DNA of 64,000 bases, from contig CM060897.1 of assembly GCA_030762935.1 (NCBI GenBank), positions 113,270,176 to 113,334,175 on the forward strand, read 5' to 3'. This DNA is from Hymenopus coronatus (lineage: Eukaryota > Arthropoda > Insecta > Mantodea > Hymenopodidae). The translations under genes were made by a program, and so were the position numbers. The first letter of the stretch is position 1. Every line of letters starts with the position of its first letter. The notes beneath the pieces were generated by a model. The model was given only the letters and a program-made list of their open reading frames with translations. It searched no databases and was not told the DNA's origin. Below, piece after piece: positions 22,553 through 35,024 of this stretch.

Positions 22553-23164
22553 TTTGTATTGTCAGAAGCTTAAATTTACGTATTATAAAATAATAATTAT
22601 TTTAAATCTGAAACAAAATAAAAAGGAATAACTACGAAACGTTTTTTTTTTTTTTGGCATACATTATGTGTTTTAACGAGATCTAAATTTTTGTAGTAGT
22701 TATGCAAAATTCAGAAAAATGCGCCTTGAATAAAGAGGTCTTCAGAGGCTATTTACAGAAGAGGCTCTTTCAAGATACATATTTTATGCATCATCTAAAT
22801 ATAATTAATGTATCATATTTTAATGAACATCGTTAGAGCCATTTTTTATGAAGTCAATGTTAGCAAATATTCCATGTAAAGAATAGTTTGGGGTGTGAAG
22901 ATCTTCTTGAAAATGTTCCTGTTGCATCCTTGGAAGATATCAAATTTAAATATTAAGTTTGGTATTTAACGGCATTTTCGTTTTTGATCTATACTGCCCA
23001 GTAACATACAGGCAGAACGTGCACACACCGTCCTTTTTCTAAAAAGTTTGTTTTATTCCAGGGGTTTCAAAACATGTATTTCTGGAGAAAATTGGGTATC
23101 GAAATTTTTGGAGGATACTTTATCTTCTCTATGCAATATATATGGTGCATGTAGAGAAAGTAAA
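22553..23164 (-). repeat. HER-23, H-end arm of a split copy
   Basis: This arm starts TTTGTATTGTCAGAAG, continuing the text where HER-21 breaks off, and ends with GTAGAGAAAGTAA. The intact neighbour HER-22 lies exactly at the break. Confidence 0.8.
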
Positions 23165-23228
23165 GATATTTACAAATTAGAATGGTCACTAGTAGCTTCT
23201 AATTTCCTGAAGATGTAAGTTTTAAAAA

Positions 23229-24015
23229 ATCTGATGTGTCAGCCACATGACTTTCTCCATCTGTTCTAAAAACATACGTTTTACAAAATATTATTATTCT
23301 TTCTACTGCATGATAATCGATAAGCAGGATGTTCTTATTACTTAGTTCCTTTTAAGTAAGGCATCTGAGGCAATACACTAAGCTAAAGCGATAGTCAAAT
23401 GTTTTAAATGCTGACGCTATGCAATTCTTATTCGGTTCTGTTTGACGGCCAGGCGAAAAAAAAAAAAAAAAAAAAAAAAACACACGGACGACTTCTTTTT
23501 CAAAAACTGTAAGAATTTTAAATTTTGAACAGTGACAAGAAATATCTCGGAAACGATTAGTTCCACAACAAAATGTGGGTTTTTGATGAGTTCTACATTT
23601 TTGTGAAATAAGCTTTTATCCATCTCTTACGGTTTACCAGTTATGAAAACTCATCCGAATACAGAGCATTTCAGAATTATTTCCAACAAAGTAAAGATGT
23701 ACATTTTGTTTGCCATGTAAATATCTTTATACACGGGTTTTAGTCAAAATCATTGGAATAATTTTTGAGAGAATCAGAATTTTCAAAACTTTATCCACAT
23801 ATAGGGTAGTTTAAGGTTTTGGAATTTTTTGAAGATCCTCCTGTCGCATACTTGGAAGATGCTCAATTTAAATATCAAGTTTGGTATTAATGGCATTTTC
23901 TTTTCGAATTATCGTGTTCACAACACGTGGACACGCACATACACCTACACAGGGTATTTTCTAAAAGTAATTTTAATACAGGGGCCCTAAAACGTTTGTT
24001 TCTGTGAAATATCTG
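23229..24015 (-). repeat. HER-24, lacking H end
   Basis: The C end is ATCTGATGTGTCAGCCACAT (subfamily I, CATCTGTTCTAAAAACATAC). The body runs to ACGTTTGTTTCTGTGAAAT, and the H-end ~60 bp are missing. An A run of about 25 lies at 23455-23480. Confidence 0.8.
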
Positions 24016-24211
24016 TGAGGAATGTGTTGTATAAGTTTCTCAGGGGAAAGTTGGATTGCTTTGTGAGGGGAGTGCTGAGCAAAAAGAATTAATTTCTTGG
24101 TAATGTTTTCAATTTTAATTCGTTTTTGACGATGTCTTTCATGAGGGCAAGCAGCCGTAAAATCACTCGATGTTAAATTTTCATATAGCATGCCTAAACG
24201 TTTCAAACGAG

Positions 24212-25076
24212 TTTTTACTTGATCTATACGTACTATGTTCATAGTGTTTAGAGAACGTATTGTAGTGCACCCAAAAATTCGATACCGAGATTTCACCCGA
24301 AATACATGTTTTGAGACTCCCTGTATCCAAAAATCTCATTTTTAGGAATGTGTGTGCGTGTGTGTGTGTGTGCGTGTGTGTGTGTGTTTGCGTGTGTGTG
24401 TGTGGGCAGCATAGCTCAAAAACGAAAAGACCGCTGAATACCAAACTTGGTATTTAAGTTTAATATCTTCCAAGGATGCGACACAAACATTTTCAAGAGA
24501 CCCCTCTACCCGTTACATGAAACATTTTTCGAAAATTTGGATTCTCTTAAAAATGGCACTAATAATTTTGATTAAACATCGTATATTAAAGATATTTACC
24601 TAACAAATAAAATGTATATGTTGAATTTTCTGGGAATAGCCTCTGAAGACCACTTTATTCTGCATCAATTTAACGGAATTTTGCATAACTGCTAAAACCG
24701 TAATAGATAGACAAAAAATTACCACAAAAATGTAGAGCACACAATTTATGTTATATACATTTTTTGATGGAGTTGATTGTTTTTGAGATATTCCTTGTTT
24801 TTGGTTTCAGCAATGAAAACCTGATACTATTCTCATACAAGTATTTGCCACCTCTGTCCATACAAACAAAGGAACTTCAGTCACATAGCAACCAGCTTTG
24901 ACTATCACTTTAACTTATGGTACTCTCTGATTTCCCTTCTAATTACAAGGAAGCAAGTAATAACACTATTTCTGCTATTTTTGTTTTCTAGATTAGCATG
25001 AAGTAAATAGAAGCATTAGCTTTTTAACATCTTATTGCAGGGGTGTAGAGAAAATCATGGAACACGTCAGATTTTT
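24212..25076 (+). repeat. HER-25, full copy
   Basis: Flanked on both sides by TTTTT, the copy has H end TTTTTACTTGATCTATACG and C end AACACGTCAGATTTTT. The GT cassette is long, with GT/GC dinucleotides at 24348-24404. Confidence 0.9.
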
Positions 25077-25249
25077 CTTCTTCTTTTGTATCAACATAAT
25101 CTGCAATTTGTATATTTATTCTAGTCTGAGAATTTGTAATGTTCTTAAATAAGGCAGTACAAAAATATAGCACTATTTATATTTCCCTCTTGAAGTGCTG
25201 CAGTTTCACAGATGGTTTCGTGGTGCTAGTTCAGAAGAGCTTCTTAGAT

Positions 25250-25385
25250 GCCAGGTGACTACATTTATGACTTGTGGTGGACAAAGCGGCGCAGGAGCGG
25301 GTTTTCTCCGGGTTGCCCCACTATCGCATTCCACCGGTGCTCCAACTTCTTTCCATGCATCACCCGCGATGCCATTGTAGCAAAC
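25250..25385 (+). repeat. SINE S5 body fragment
   Basis: CTTGTGGTGGACAAAGCGGC and the following GCGGGTTTTCTCCGGGTT match the body of the S5 SINE at 6159-6390. The tRNA-like head is not visible here. Confidence 0.6.
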
Positions 25386-25389
25386 CCAT

Positions 25390-26233
25390 CACACGTAAGA
25401 GGAGATTTTATTGTCTACACGAATGAGCTACATGACTAAACTAGCCAGTTTGCTTGTATAGTTAAATACCTTAGTTTGATTTTAGAATTACAAGACTCAA
25501 TTCTTGTATTTATCTCAACACGCTATATTTATGGTTATATTCCATTTTACTGTACATTTATATGTACCCGTATTGTATTCTACTTTGCTTTCTAGTGCAT
25601 ACAAATGGATAATTTCTTTTACTCTCATTTTTATCAATAAAATTTCATTGTATATTGATAGTTGTTTGCAGTTAATTTGTGATAATTCTCATTCAATTAA
25701 GAATTTCTTTCTTTGTGTTCTAATATGGCTTCTAGTATCCATGAAGATTTAATTTCACGATTTGTTCAGATTGTCATTTTAGGTAACTTTGTTTAATTAT
25801 TACACACGATTGCATCTCAACTACTAGCAATTTACATTTTGAACAATAGTCATTCATGTTTTGCATTTTTTAATGTATTGTTTTTTATTAAAAATATCTA
25901 CTTATCTTTATATTTCACTTGTTTAGTAAATGCACCCAGGCTTCCCCGCTTAAAGAACCCATGCAATTTTTTTCACGTTTTCCTTAAGTTTAGAATAAGG
26001 AAAACCTCTTACGAGTAATATTGAGGAAGAGCAATGATTAAGTCACAAATTAGAATTTGTTTTAAAACTATACGAGAGGCAAAGCAGCTTTGCAACTGAA
26101 ATTCAAGAAAGCAGCTGAGCACGCTGTAATTTTGAAATGTGTAGATTTATAAAAATTTGGAAAATTATTTCCTGTTCAATCGTTCACTTAGATTTCTGCT
26201 AAGGAAACATACTTATTATATTCTTTGTTCTCG
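25390..26233. other. Unassigned AT-rich sequence
   Basis: No repeat family is recognised. Frames such as 25504-25752 are AT-rich and hydrophobic by composition only. Confidence 0.4.
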
Positions 26234-27127
26234 TTACTTTTTCTATACTCAATACGTATAAGGTGTATAGAGAAGGTATTTTAATGCATCTAAAAATTCC
26301 ATACCAATATCTTACAGGAAATGCATGTTTTGGGACTCCCTGAGTCCAAAAAAGCATTTTTGGGAAAATGTTCATATGTATCTCTGTGTGAGCATTTGTC
26401 TGTGGGCGGTTTAGCTAAACACGAAAAGTCGGTCAATACCAAACATGGTATTTAACATTAGTATCTTCCAGGATGTGACACCAAGATTTTCAAGAAAATC
26501 CCCCACTCTCGTCTACCCTTTACACTGAAAATTTTTCGAAAACTTTGATTTTTTCAAATATGGGTCTAACGATTTTGATTAAAATACCTTATGTATATTT
26601 TACTTTTATGAAAAACGAAAAGTATATCTTGAGTTTTCTGGGAATAGTCTCTGAAGACCTCTTCATTCTGGATGACTTTTATATAACTGGCAAACCGTAA
26701 GAGATATACAAAAACTTACTGCACATAAAATGTATATTTCATTAAAATACACAATCTGTCATATATATTTGTTTTGTAGAGTTAGCCGTTTTCGAGATTT
26801 CCGGATTATTAGTTTCAATTTAAGCCACTTAAATTTTTCTCGAACGGAAGAGATCTTTCTTCACGTTTTTCGTATTTTTACTCCTGACAAGCAAAGGGAT
26901 TGGAATTTCAATTGCTTCACATGGCGAACGGCTTTTAAAGGATGAGACCATCACTTTAGTCTGTGCATTTTCTCATTTCTCTTCTACTTACAAGGAAACT
27001 AGTAATAAGATTAATTCTGCTTATGTTTGTCTTATCATGATTTGGAAAACAGATTAATATTTTGAATAAAATGTTTGTTTACTAAACATCTAGAGCACAT
27101 CATGTGAATCGAACACATCAGGTTTTT
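26234..27127 (+). repeat. HER-26, full copy
   Basis: The H end is TTACTTTTTCTATACTC and the C end GAATCGAACACATCAGG. The cassette is small (ATGTATCTCTGTGTGAGC). It is subfamily I-like in its 3' body. Confidence 0.85.
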
Positions 27128-27128
27128 C

Positions 27129-27275
27129 ACTTCGAAGGACTGTAATAAGGAAAATTTCTGCTAATGCTTATTTCCATTATCATGAAGTAGATAGGAGAAT
27201 AAGTTTTTTAAAAATAATTTGTCGCGGAGATTTAGAGAAAATCATTTGAATGGAACACATCAGATGTTTTGTTTG
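27129..27275 (+). repeat. HER-27, C-end fragment
   Basis: About 145 bp ending AATGGAACACATCAGATG. It follows the T run after the HER-26 C end, as HER-11 follows HER-10. Confidence 0.7.
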
Positions 27276-27424
27276 TTTGTTTGTTGTTATGAGGGGATTT
27301 CGGTGGGACCAGTTGTCCTTCTTGTAACCGTTCCTTCCACTTTATGGCAAAGGTTTAAGTCGCACGGTTTATATTTTGATTTTTTCCTTTTTGGGTAAGT
27401 CCTAAGTTCCTAAGTTCCTAATTT

Positions 27425-27496
27425 GGGTAGGTAGAGTCAGACGGAAAAATTCATTGCCACAGCCGGGATTTGAACCACAGATTTCCCGATCTCAGA
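27425..27496 (-). repeat. SINE S1 scrap
   Basis: GTAGAGTCAGACGGAAAAAT and CCGGGATTTGAACCACAGAT are the S1 tail and B box read on the minus strand. Confidence 0.65.
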
Positions 27497-27715
27497 AATA
27501 TTTGAGGCCTTTCACGAATTTTGAGAGCATTAGCTCATAGAGCAACAAAACTATTTAAACTAAAGCTCTACGTAATTACAGTATCACACCAACTACAATG
27601 TACAGATTATAACAAAAGACTTCGATTCTGCAATTCGACGTTAGTAAAAGTTAATAATTGGGAAATTGCTTCTCTGACGAGATCCTGACGGTGGGACTTT
27701 TTTCCTATTTAAGGT

Positions 27716-28540
27716 AGTAGTAGTGTTTATTAAGTTTACAACAATACAACAATTACGTTGCACAGTCACATGCGTTGTATGACCGTACATACTTTCCAAG
27801 AATACTTGGAATTTAAAATGTTATTTTTCACATCTTCACAACACTGGAAATACGCACAGTCACACACACGCTAGGACAACAGACCAATAAAAGAAATAAC
27901 ACTGTAAATCACCCATACACACACTCGCACTCACAACCACACACTTGTAATCACACGTATAGATGACCCATATGCAAAATATGCTACACCATATTTAAAC
28001 AAATATTTTATCTCTTAGTACACGTACTTCCATTAAGTAAGTGCCCAGACTTGGCCAGTTTTGGCTATTTAGAATCATGTGCCAGCATGCTGTCTTCCGT
28101 CTGATTGAAGTTAAAAATACTTCTTGCAATAATGTTCTCCCAACACCCTCCATCTGCTTCAATGTGCCAAAATACACTTCCATCCCTCCTGATCCCCGCA
28201 CAATGGACAACCACCTATTAGCTTCATCATCTACCTTACGATTTTTGTACTATCCTAGCCTGAGCCACGCTATATCTGTCGCTTGTTTCATACTAATTCT
28301 AAAATATATGTTTCTTTGCCCCAGCCAATTTTTATCTCATTTTGTAGCTTCAAAGACGACTTGTTTATAATATGAATCTCTTTCCTGCCTTTTTATGTCA
28401 TACGCTATGTCCATTTTCGTTATTCCTTTGCTAGATATTGTTTAAACAGTTTTTGATAATCCCCATTGTAGCCCCCAACCAGCAATCAATTTCGTATGAC
28501 CTGTTACGTAAACAGCCGAACGTCTCACATAGAGAATAAC
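27716..28540 (-). mobile_element. LINE 3' end, old copy
   Basis: The minus strand carries the end of a non-LTR retrotransposon ORF followed by an AT-rich 3' region containing CACACA-type stretches (27860-27950). The element ends in a short CTA repeat near 27716. The left limit of similarity (about 28540 on this strand) is uncertain. Confidence 0.6.
28100..28400 (-). pseudogene. LINE ORF2 C-terminal relic with CPLC motif
   Basis: The minus-strand reading includes D-I-A-W-L-R-L-G (about 28280), which parallels the A-W-I-R-L-G in the LINE at 17498-17968. After a one-base shift it gives C-P-L-C-G-D-Q-E-G-W-K-C-I-L-A-H. The final Cys/His positions differ from CX2CX7HX4C, and a stop follows. It is a degraded relative of the other LINE pieces in the window, with no function expected. 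Confidence 0.6.
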
Positions 28541-29235
28541 AACCATCGAGAATAAATCTAAAAACATTGAAGCGTCAATATCCCCAAACGCTAAAAGAAA
28601 TATTTGCAAATAGTCACCTCACATATGTATGTCATCGCAGCGATTCGTCACTGTGAATAGAAATCTGTGAATATCATTAGCTGAAGTGCTGAGCTGGCCC
28701 ATTAGCTAACATTGTTCGAGCACATGTTGACTTGCCTCGAAAGGATCATTGTTTTCTGTTTTAGAAATGGCTTGTTATCGCAGCAGCGTGGACTTTGGAA
28801 CTGAATATAACAATTAGCTGTCCTCTCGAAGCCATCCCAAAATTGCCCATCATTTCACGCGATTGCAATCTCTGTTATCCAGCATGGTATCTCTTAATCC
28901 ATTCTCTCGTGCACTGCCTGAAAAAGATTTACTGCGCGGCGTTCGATGAGCTACGGAAACATTTTGATCATCAACAAGCCACTTGTTTTCATTTTTTCTC
29001 TCTGAGATTAATGTTTCAATTGAATGCCACAGGTGCTCTTTGAATTTATCATGTTGTGTTTTTCGCCAAAAATGAGACCCTAATTACAGGTAAATCGATT
29101 GAAGAATTATGTTCTGTGTTACGGTCGTACTTCTTCTATATTCATAAAACTTTCTCGGATGGTCTTGATTATGAGTACAACAAAGTTCATATTTCAAATT
29201 CAGGTGTAAGATATATTATTGAAATTATACTAGTT
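28541..29235. other. Unassigned sequence
   Basis: About 700 bp. The plus frame at 28795-29043 has no identifiable domain, and no repeat family is recognised. Confidence 0.4.
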
Positions 29236-29800
29236 AAAAAAAACCCGAAAACTTGGTTAAATTATAAACTTGATATTTATGTTCAGTATCTTCCGATAAT
29301 GTATTATGAAAATTTTCAAGAAAACCCCCCTCCCCCAATTATCTTTACATGGAATATTTTTCTAAATTTTTTTATGTTGTAAATTACTGTAAATATTTTT
29401 GTTAAAATACCATAGGTTTAAAATATTTTTATGACAAATGAAATGCATATCTTAAATTCTCTGGGAATAGCCTCTGAAGAACTTTTTACTCTAATTGAAT
29501 TTTCATAATTAATAAACTCTAAGAGATATACAAACGCTTACCACACAAAAAATGCCGATTTCGTTAAAACACACAATTTATTTATGTCAGATACATTTTT
29601 GAGGCATTTCTTGTTATTTGTTTCAGTTAAGATATTGAAGAATTTGTAAACTCTTGACCACATAAAATAACGGTATTCAATCACATGGCATTAAGCTTTT
29701 AAAACATTTCACCCGTATTTCACTTCAACTTACAAGAAAGGAAGCAATAAAACCACTTCTGCTATTGTTTATCTCGATTGGCATATGTAGATATTACAAA
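29236..29800 (+). repeat. HER-28, arm of a copy split by HER-29
   Basis: This arm starts in the body (CGAAAACTTGGTTAAAT) and runs to CGATTGGCATATGTAGATAT, where HER-29 interrupts. The missing C end resumes at 30654 (HER-30). Confidence 0.75.
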
Positions 29801-30653
29801 ATCGGATGTGTTTCTACGACTTCCTCTACATTTCTAAAACTAATTACTGGCAAAAGGCATATTCTTCTAACTACTGTGCTAATCGAGATAAAAATTAGCA
29901 GAAATGCATGTATTACTTTCTTCCTTGTAAATATAAGAGAAATAAGGGAATAAACTAGGTTGAAGTGATAGTCAAATCTTTTAAAACCTGGTTGCCATAT
30001 GATTGAAATGCGTTTCTTTACGTGACTAACAATTGAAAAATTCCCGTATGAGAAATGTATAGGACTTTTAAAACTGAAACAAGGAAAACGGCCCCCTCCA
30101 CGAAAAAAATGTATATAACATAAATTGTGTGATTTTTTTTTTGTATAGTACGGTTTTGTCTATCTCTTACGGTTTACCATTTTGCAAAATTCATCCAGAT
30201 TGGCATGTTTTCAAAGTCTAATCACAGAAAACTCAAACTATGCATTTTATTTGTCATGTAAATATCTTTATTATACGATATTTTAATCAACATCGTTAGA
30301 GCCATTTTTGAAAAAATCATAATCTCGAAAATTTTTCGATGTAAAGGGTAGTCGTGTTTGAGGATATTTTCTTGAAAATCTTTGCGTTACATCCTTGGTA
30401 TATACTGAGCTTTAATGGACTTTTCGTTTCTGAGCTATGCTGCCCACAGATACAAACACACACACACACGCACACTCACACACATACACGCACACTGAGA
30501 GACACACAGACACACGGTCATTTTTCTAAAATTACCTTTTTGATAAAGGGGGTCTCAAAACATGTATTTCCGGTGAAATCTCGGTATTGAATTTTGGGTG
30601 CAATACAATATCTTCCCTACACACCATGAATGTAGTGCGTGCAGAGAAAGTAA
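29801..30653 (-). repeat. HER-29, full copy nested in HER-28/30
   Basis: The C end (ATCGGATGTGTTTCTACGAC) and H end (GTGCAGAGAAAGTAA) are both present. The cassette at 30450-30520 is a long CACACA tract with CACGCACAC and CACTCACAC variants. Flanking A runs differ slightly (CAAAA and AATAA). Confidence 0.85.
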
Positions 30654-30722
30654 TAAGCTTTCCAACAATTATTTGTTACAGGGATGTAGAGAAAGTCATG
30701 TGAATGGAACAAATCGGATACT
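30654..30722 (+). repeat. HER-30, C-end arm of HER-28
   Basis: TAAGCTTTCCAACAATTATT continues HER-28 exactly where it broke, and the arm ends AATGGAACAAATCGGAT. Confidence 0.75.
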
Positions 30723-30840
30723 TATTTTTATTTAATACAGTGAACCCTAAAACGTGCATTTACGGTGAAGTCTCGGTATCTATTCCTTGGTTAGAGTGTA
30801 ACTTCTTTTCTACTTAAGTAGTATGTAGTAAGAAAACAAA
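30723..30840 (-). repeat. HER-31, H-end arm
   Basis: ACAGTGAACCCTAAAACGTG and GGTGAAGTCTCGGTATCT lead to a degraded H end. The HER-28/30 copy seems to have inserted into this minus copy at its T run. Confidence 0.6.
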
Positions 30841-30970
30841 GTGTCCAGAATTAATGCCACTACTACCTATATAATCATCATATTGTTATCAATTATAAAT
30901 TTAGTTATGGTATTTATGTATCTAGAGCGTAAATTAGGTCCTTAGAAAACATCCAAGAACTTACACTCTT

Positions 30971-32152
30971 AACGTAGAAAAAAAAGTGTATTTGGTAACT
31001 GTCGTTTCTTACTAGATGGCAGTTAACATTTTAGTTATATCCATCACGTGGTTCCGCTGCTATAGGCGATTGAATCAACAATCTTGTGCTTTTTAGAAAA
31101 ATGGAGAAAAAGAAGCGAATTTCGCGTGGTGATTAAACACTTCCATCTAAAAGGCTTAACTCCGAAGGTGATAAAATCCGAGTTGAATGAAGTCCATGGC
31201 ACTTCTGCTTCAGCAACAATTTAATAATTGGATAAATGATTGAACGTTGCCGTATATCCACAAATGATGAACATCGTTCCGAACGTCCAGTAGAAGTGAC
31301 TTCCACCGAAATTATTGACAAAATCCAGGATATGATTTTGAGTGGTCAACGAAGCTTAGTTCGGAAAATAAGGGCCACAGTCATTTTATAAGATATAGTG
31401 TTCTCAATTTTGCACCAAAAATTAGGTTTGACAAAGGTCTCGGTAACACGGATGCCACGTTTGCTCTCAATGGAGAACAAACGCAATGGTGAGGTAGATT
31501 CGGAAGCTTGTGTGGCACTTTTCCGTCACAATTCTGACGAGTTTCTGCATCGATACATAACTGTGGATAAACATGGACACACTACTACAGTCCAGAGACA
31601 AAGCACAGTATAAGCATTAGATTTTTAAAGGCAAACCGGCTCCAAAGAGGACAAAGGTGGTGAAATCTGCAGACAAGGTGGTGGCCTCGGTTTTTTGGAA
31701 TGCACGCAAATTCGTCTACTTGCAGAAAGGAAGATGAATAAGTGGAGAGTATTATGCATCGTTATAGCATGGAAAAATCAATAGAAAACGTCCTCATCTG
31801 GCAGAAAAAAGTTTCTCTTCTATTAAGACAGTGCAAGGGTGCACACTTACGCAGTTTTGATGGCGAAAATTATAGAATTAACGTTAGAATTAAGACAACA
31901 TCCGCCGTATTCACCAGATTTGGTCTTCAGTGACTGTTTTATTTCCAAACTTGAAAAAGTGGTTCGGCGGAAAATGATGTACGTCTAACGAAGGGATCAT
32001 CTCCCAAACAGATGCACATTTTGAGGTCCTTCTGTAAACCTGGAAGACTTAAAACATTTGGAGAAAAGCTGGGAAAAGTGCATCGCTAAAATGACATAAT
32101 GTTGAGAAAATAAAAAAAAAAAGTCTACCAAAAATAAGTTATTTTTCTATGT
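30971..32152 (+). mobile_element. mariner transposon with inverted repeats
   Basis: The left end AACGTAGAAAAAAAAGTGTA and the right end read in reverse, AACATAGAAAAATAACTTAT, form imperfect ~30-bp inverted repeats. The length of about 1.18 kb is normal for a mariner. The interior encodes a broken transposase in the plus direction. Confidence 0.8.
31101..32098 (+). pseudogene. mariner transposase, DD34D, disrupted
   Basis: The start ATG is at 31101, with a one-base shift after five codons before F-R-V-V-I-K-H-F. The N-terminal helix-turn-helix region (H-F-H-L-K-G-L-T-P-K) is followed near 31398 by S-I-L-H-Q-K-L-G-L and near 31551 by I-T-V-D, where the first catalytic Asp sits. The next residue is Lys where the family has Glu. 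In another frame near 31830, D-S-A-R-V-H-T and Y-S-P-D-L-V-F-S-D are separated so that 34 residues lie between the second and third Asp. This fits mariner. Several shifts and stops make it inactive. Intact mariners cut and paste at TA. Confidence 0.85.
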
Positions 32153-32202
32153 TTTTCTTAAGAATTATTGAACACCCTCATAAAATATATTTAGTTCGCC
32201 GT

Positions 32203-32490
32203 CTATGGTGTAGAGGTTACCGTGCTAGGCTTCATATACCTAAGACAGCGGTTTCAAACCCGACGGAGGACGATTTTTGGGCATAAAAACCATAGCATAG
32301 CTACCAAGTAAAACAGTTGGTCCCGAGTTGTAAATTTACGGCACGTTAAAGAACCTCAAGCAGAACCTGATAAAGAGACTCTGTGTCAAATTAAGCGGTC
32401 TTTCACGCCCAAAATAGAATGGGGCGTTCAGAAACACAGTAGTTAAAAAGCGTCCATAAATAAAACTCCATTTCTATTTTTCGTACAATA
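32203..32490 (+). mobile_element. tRNA-derived SINE, family S2
   Basis: The A box is TGGTGTAGAGGTTACC, the B-box-like element is GGTTTCAAACCCG, and the body contains GTAAATTTACGGCACGTTAA, AATTAAGCGGTCTTTCACGC and AGCGTCCATAAATAAAAC. The same ~290-bp text occurs on the minus strand at 55905-56192 and in part at 60935. Confidence 0.8.
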
Positions 32491-32514
32491 TGTATTTTAC
32501 ATTTCTATATCGGT

Positions 32515-33250
32515 CATTCATTAATTAGTGGCAACATTTGAATAACAACAATAAAACATTTTTGGAGCAGTCACATTGTTGCAGTGCTTAGAAGTAATCT
32601 CCTCCAACATGAAGAACTCGCCTCCACACTTCAGGGAGACGACGGTAATCATCCACAGAGTCTTGTTGTTCTGATATTCGAACATACCGTTCTACTGCTG
32701 CTGTAATTACCTGTCTGGTTCTAAAGCGAACTCCTCTAAGTGGTCATTTCATTTCCTAAAAAAGGTACAAATCACATGGAGTCATATCTGGGGAGTATGG
32801 AGGATGCACCAGAATTTTCCACTTGCACCTGCGAAGTAAATTAACAATAGGGGCAGCCGTGTGAAAGCGAGCACCGTCATGTAACACAATAGGATGAGGA
32901 TTCAGGAGATTTGGACGTTTAGAACATACAACTGGTTGTAAATGGTATTTCTGCAAGTAACTGTAATATGCACCATTCACACGGTTTCCTTGAGGAACAG
33001 AAGGAATGATAAGAGCACCATCAAAATCATAAGCAACAATGAACATGACTAAGTGATTGTGGTTTGCCAGCTCCACGTTTTTTATGAACACCTTCCCTTC
33101 ATCTACGAAATACATTCACCCACCTAAAAGTGGTACGATATGGTAAAGACTATCACAAGCTTCCAATAATTTTGTATAGCATTGTTGAGCATTGATACCT
33201 CTTGCAACATGAATTTTAATGAAGCATCACTGTTCTTATTTACTAAACAT
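32515..33250 (-). mobile_element. Internally deleted mariner, second lineage
   Basis: A mariner relic on the minus strand, unrelated in detail to the copy at 30971. Terminal inverted repeats could not be fixed, so the limits are approximate. Confidence 0.65.
32588..33235 (-). pseudogene. mariner transposase relic, DD34D
   Basis: The uninterrupted core (33115 down to 32756) contains V-P-Q-G-N-R-V-N-G, then V-L-H-D-G-A-R-F-H-T, then H-P-P-Y-S-P-D-M-T-P-C-D. Exactly 34 residues separate the Asp of LHDGA from the final Asp, as in mariner. A stop and shift follow, then R-G-V-R-F-R-T-R-Q-V, and the frame ends at 32588. Upstream (33116-33235) is an N-terminal piece (Q-Q-C-Y-T-K-L-L-E-A). The region with the first catalytic Asp is deleted between the two, so the protein cannot be active. 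Confidence 0.85.
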
Positions 33251-33298
33251 ATTTAGAGGACTAAAGATAAGAGTCTACAATTACAGTTACTAAAAAAG

Positions 33299-34083
33299 CT
33301 GATATGTTCAATTCAAATGACTTTCTCTACATCTATATAACAAATTATTGTTAAAAAGTTATTCTTCTATTTACGTCATGCTAATCGAGAAAAAAAATAG
33401 CAGAAATCGTCTTATTACTTGGTTTCAAGTAAGTAGAAGGGAAATAAGGGAGTACTATAGGCTAAAGTGTTGCTCAAAAGCTGGTTGCTATGTGATTAAA
33501 GTTCCTTGGTTTGTATTGACAGAAGTTCACAAATTCCTATATGAGAGAAGTATAAATATTTTATAGCTGAAACTATCTAAAAAACGATCAACTCCACGAA
33601 AAAATGTATATATCATAAATTGTGTGTTTTAGTTATGTGTTTCTATATAGGAAAAGTTTTTGACTATCACTTGCGGTTTACCAGTTTTGCAAAAGTCCGC
33701 AAATTTCATCCAGAATATAGTAGTCTTCTGAGGCTGTTCCCAGAAAACGCAAGATATACATTTTATTTGTCATGTAAAATGTCTTTCATATACGATATTT
33801 TAATCAAAATTGTTAGAGTAATTTTTGAGAACATCAATATTTTCAAAATTAAATACCAAGTTTGGTATTAGACTTTTCGTTTTCGAGCTATGCTGCCCAC
33901 AGACACACACACAGACACATACACTGACAGACTGACAGAGACGGTAATTTTTCTAAAAATGCTTATTTTCTATTCAGGAGGTCTCAAAACATATATTTCC
34001 GGTGAAATCTTGGTGTCGAATTTTTGGGTGCAATACAATACCTTCTGTATACACCATGTACATAGTACGTGTAGAGAAAGTAA
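33299..34083 (-). repeat. HER-32, full copy
   Basis: The flanks are AAAAA on both sides. The C end is CTGATATGTTCAATTCAAAT and the H end GTGTAGAGAAAGTAAAAA. The cassette is CACACACACAGACACATACA. Confidence 0.9.
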
Positions 34084-34179
34084 AAATGTCTTATAAATAA
34101 CATTATTATTTTCAAAGACACAGCAAACAAACATTAAATACCGCTGATGACGCCAAATGCAGGCAGTGTTGCCTCTAAG

Positions 34180-35024
34180 TTTTACTTTCTCTTCACGTGC
34201 TATGTGCTATGTTAATAGTGCATAGAGAAGGTATTGCATTCCACCCAAAATTCGATACCGTGATTTCACCGGAAATAAGCGTTTTAGGGCTCTTTGTATA
34301 AAAAATGCATTTTCTGAAAAAGGTCTGTGTGTCCTTATGTCTGTGAACACGATAACTCAAAAACGAAAAGTCGGTAAAATACCAAACTTGGTATAGAATT
34401 TTAGTATCTTACAAGGATGTGACACGCAGATTTTGAAACAAAATCCTCCCCAAACTATCCATTACATGGAACCATTTTCGAAAATTTTTATTTCTCAAAA
34501 ATGGCTCTAACGATTTTGATTAAAATAAAATGTAAATGTAGAACTTTCTGGCCTTTGAAGACCTCTTTATTCAGGATGCATTTTGCTGGATTTCGCATAA
34601 CTAGTAAACCGTAAGGAATAGATAAAACCTTCAACACAAAAAATGTAGATCTCATCAAAACATATAATTTATGTCCTTTCCGTTTCGGAGGTAACCGTTT
34701 CCGAGATATTCCTTGTTATTGGTTTCAATTGTAAAGTATTTATACTTTTCTTAGATAGGAAGTGGCCGTTTTTCTTTTGTTCTCTTCCTGGCAAAACAAA
34801 GAAATGGTTTGCAATGAAAATCGCATAACGATAGGTTTTAAAATATTTGACTATCACTTTAGCGCATTCCTTTAGTTCCCTTCTACTTATGAGGAACTAA
34901 GTAATAAGTAGATTCTGCTAATGTTTATCTCGATTAGCATTGTGCAGAAAGAATATATATTTTGTAATACGTTTGTTTATAGAGCAGCTAGAGAAATCAT
35001 GTGAGTGTAACACAACAGATTTTT
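34180..35024 (+). repeat. HER-33, full copy
   Basis: The H end contains a small duplication (GTGCTATGTGCTATGTTAAT) and the C end is GTGTAACACAACAGATTTTT. It is subfamily I (AGAGCAGCTAGAGAAAT). The microsatellite cassette is almost absent. Confidence 0.9.
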
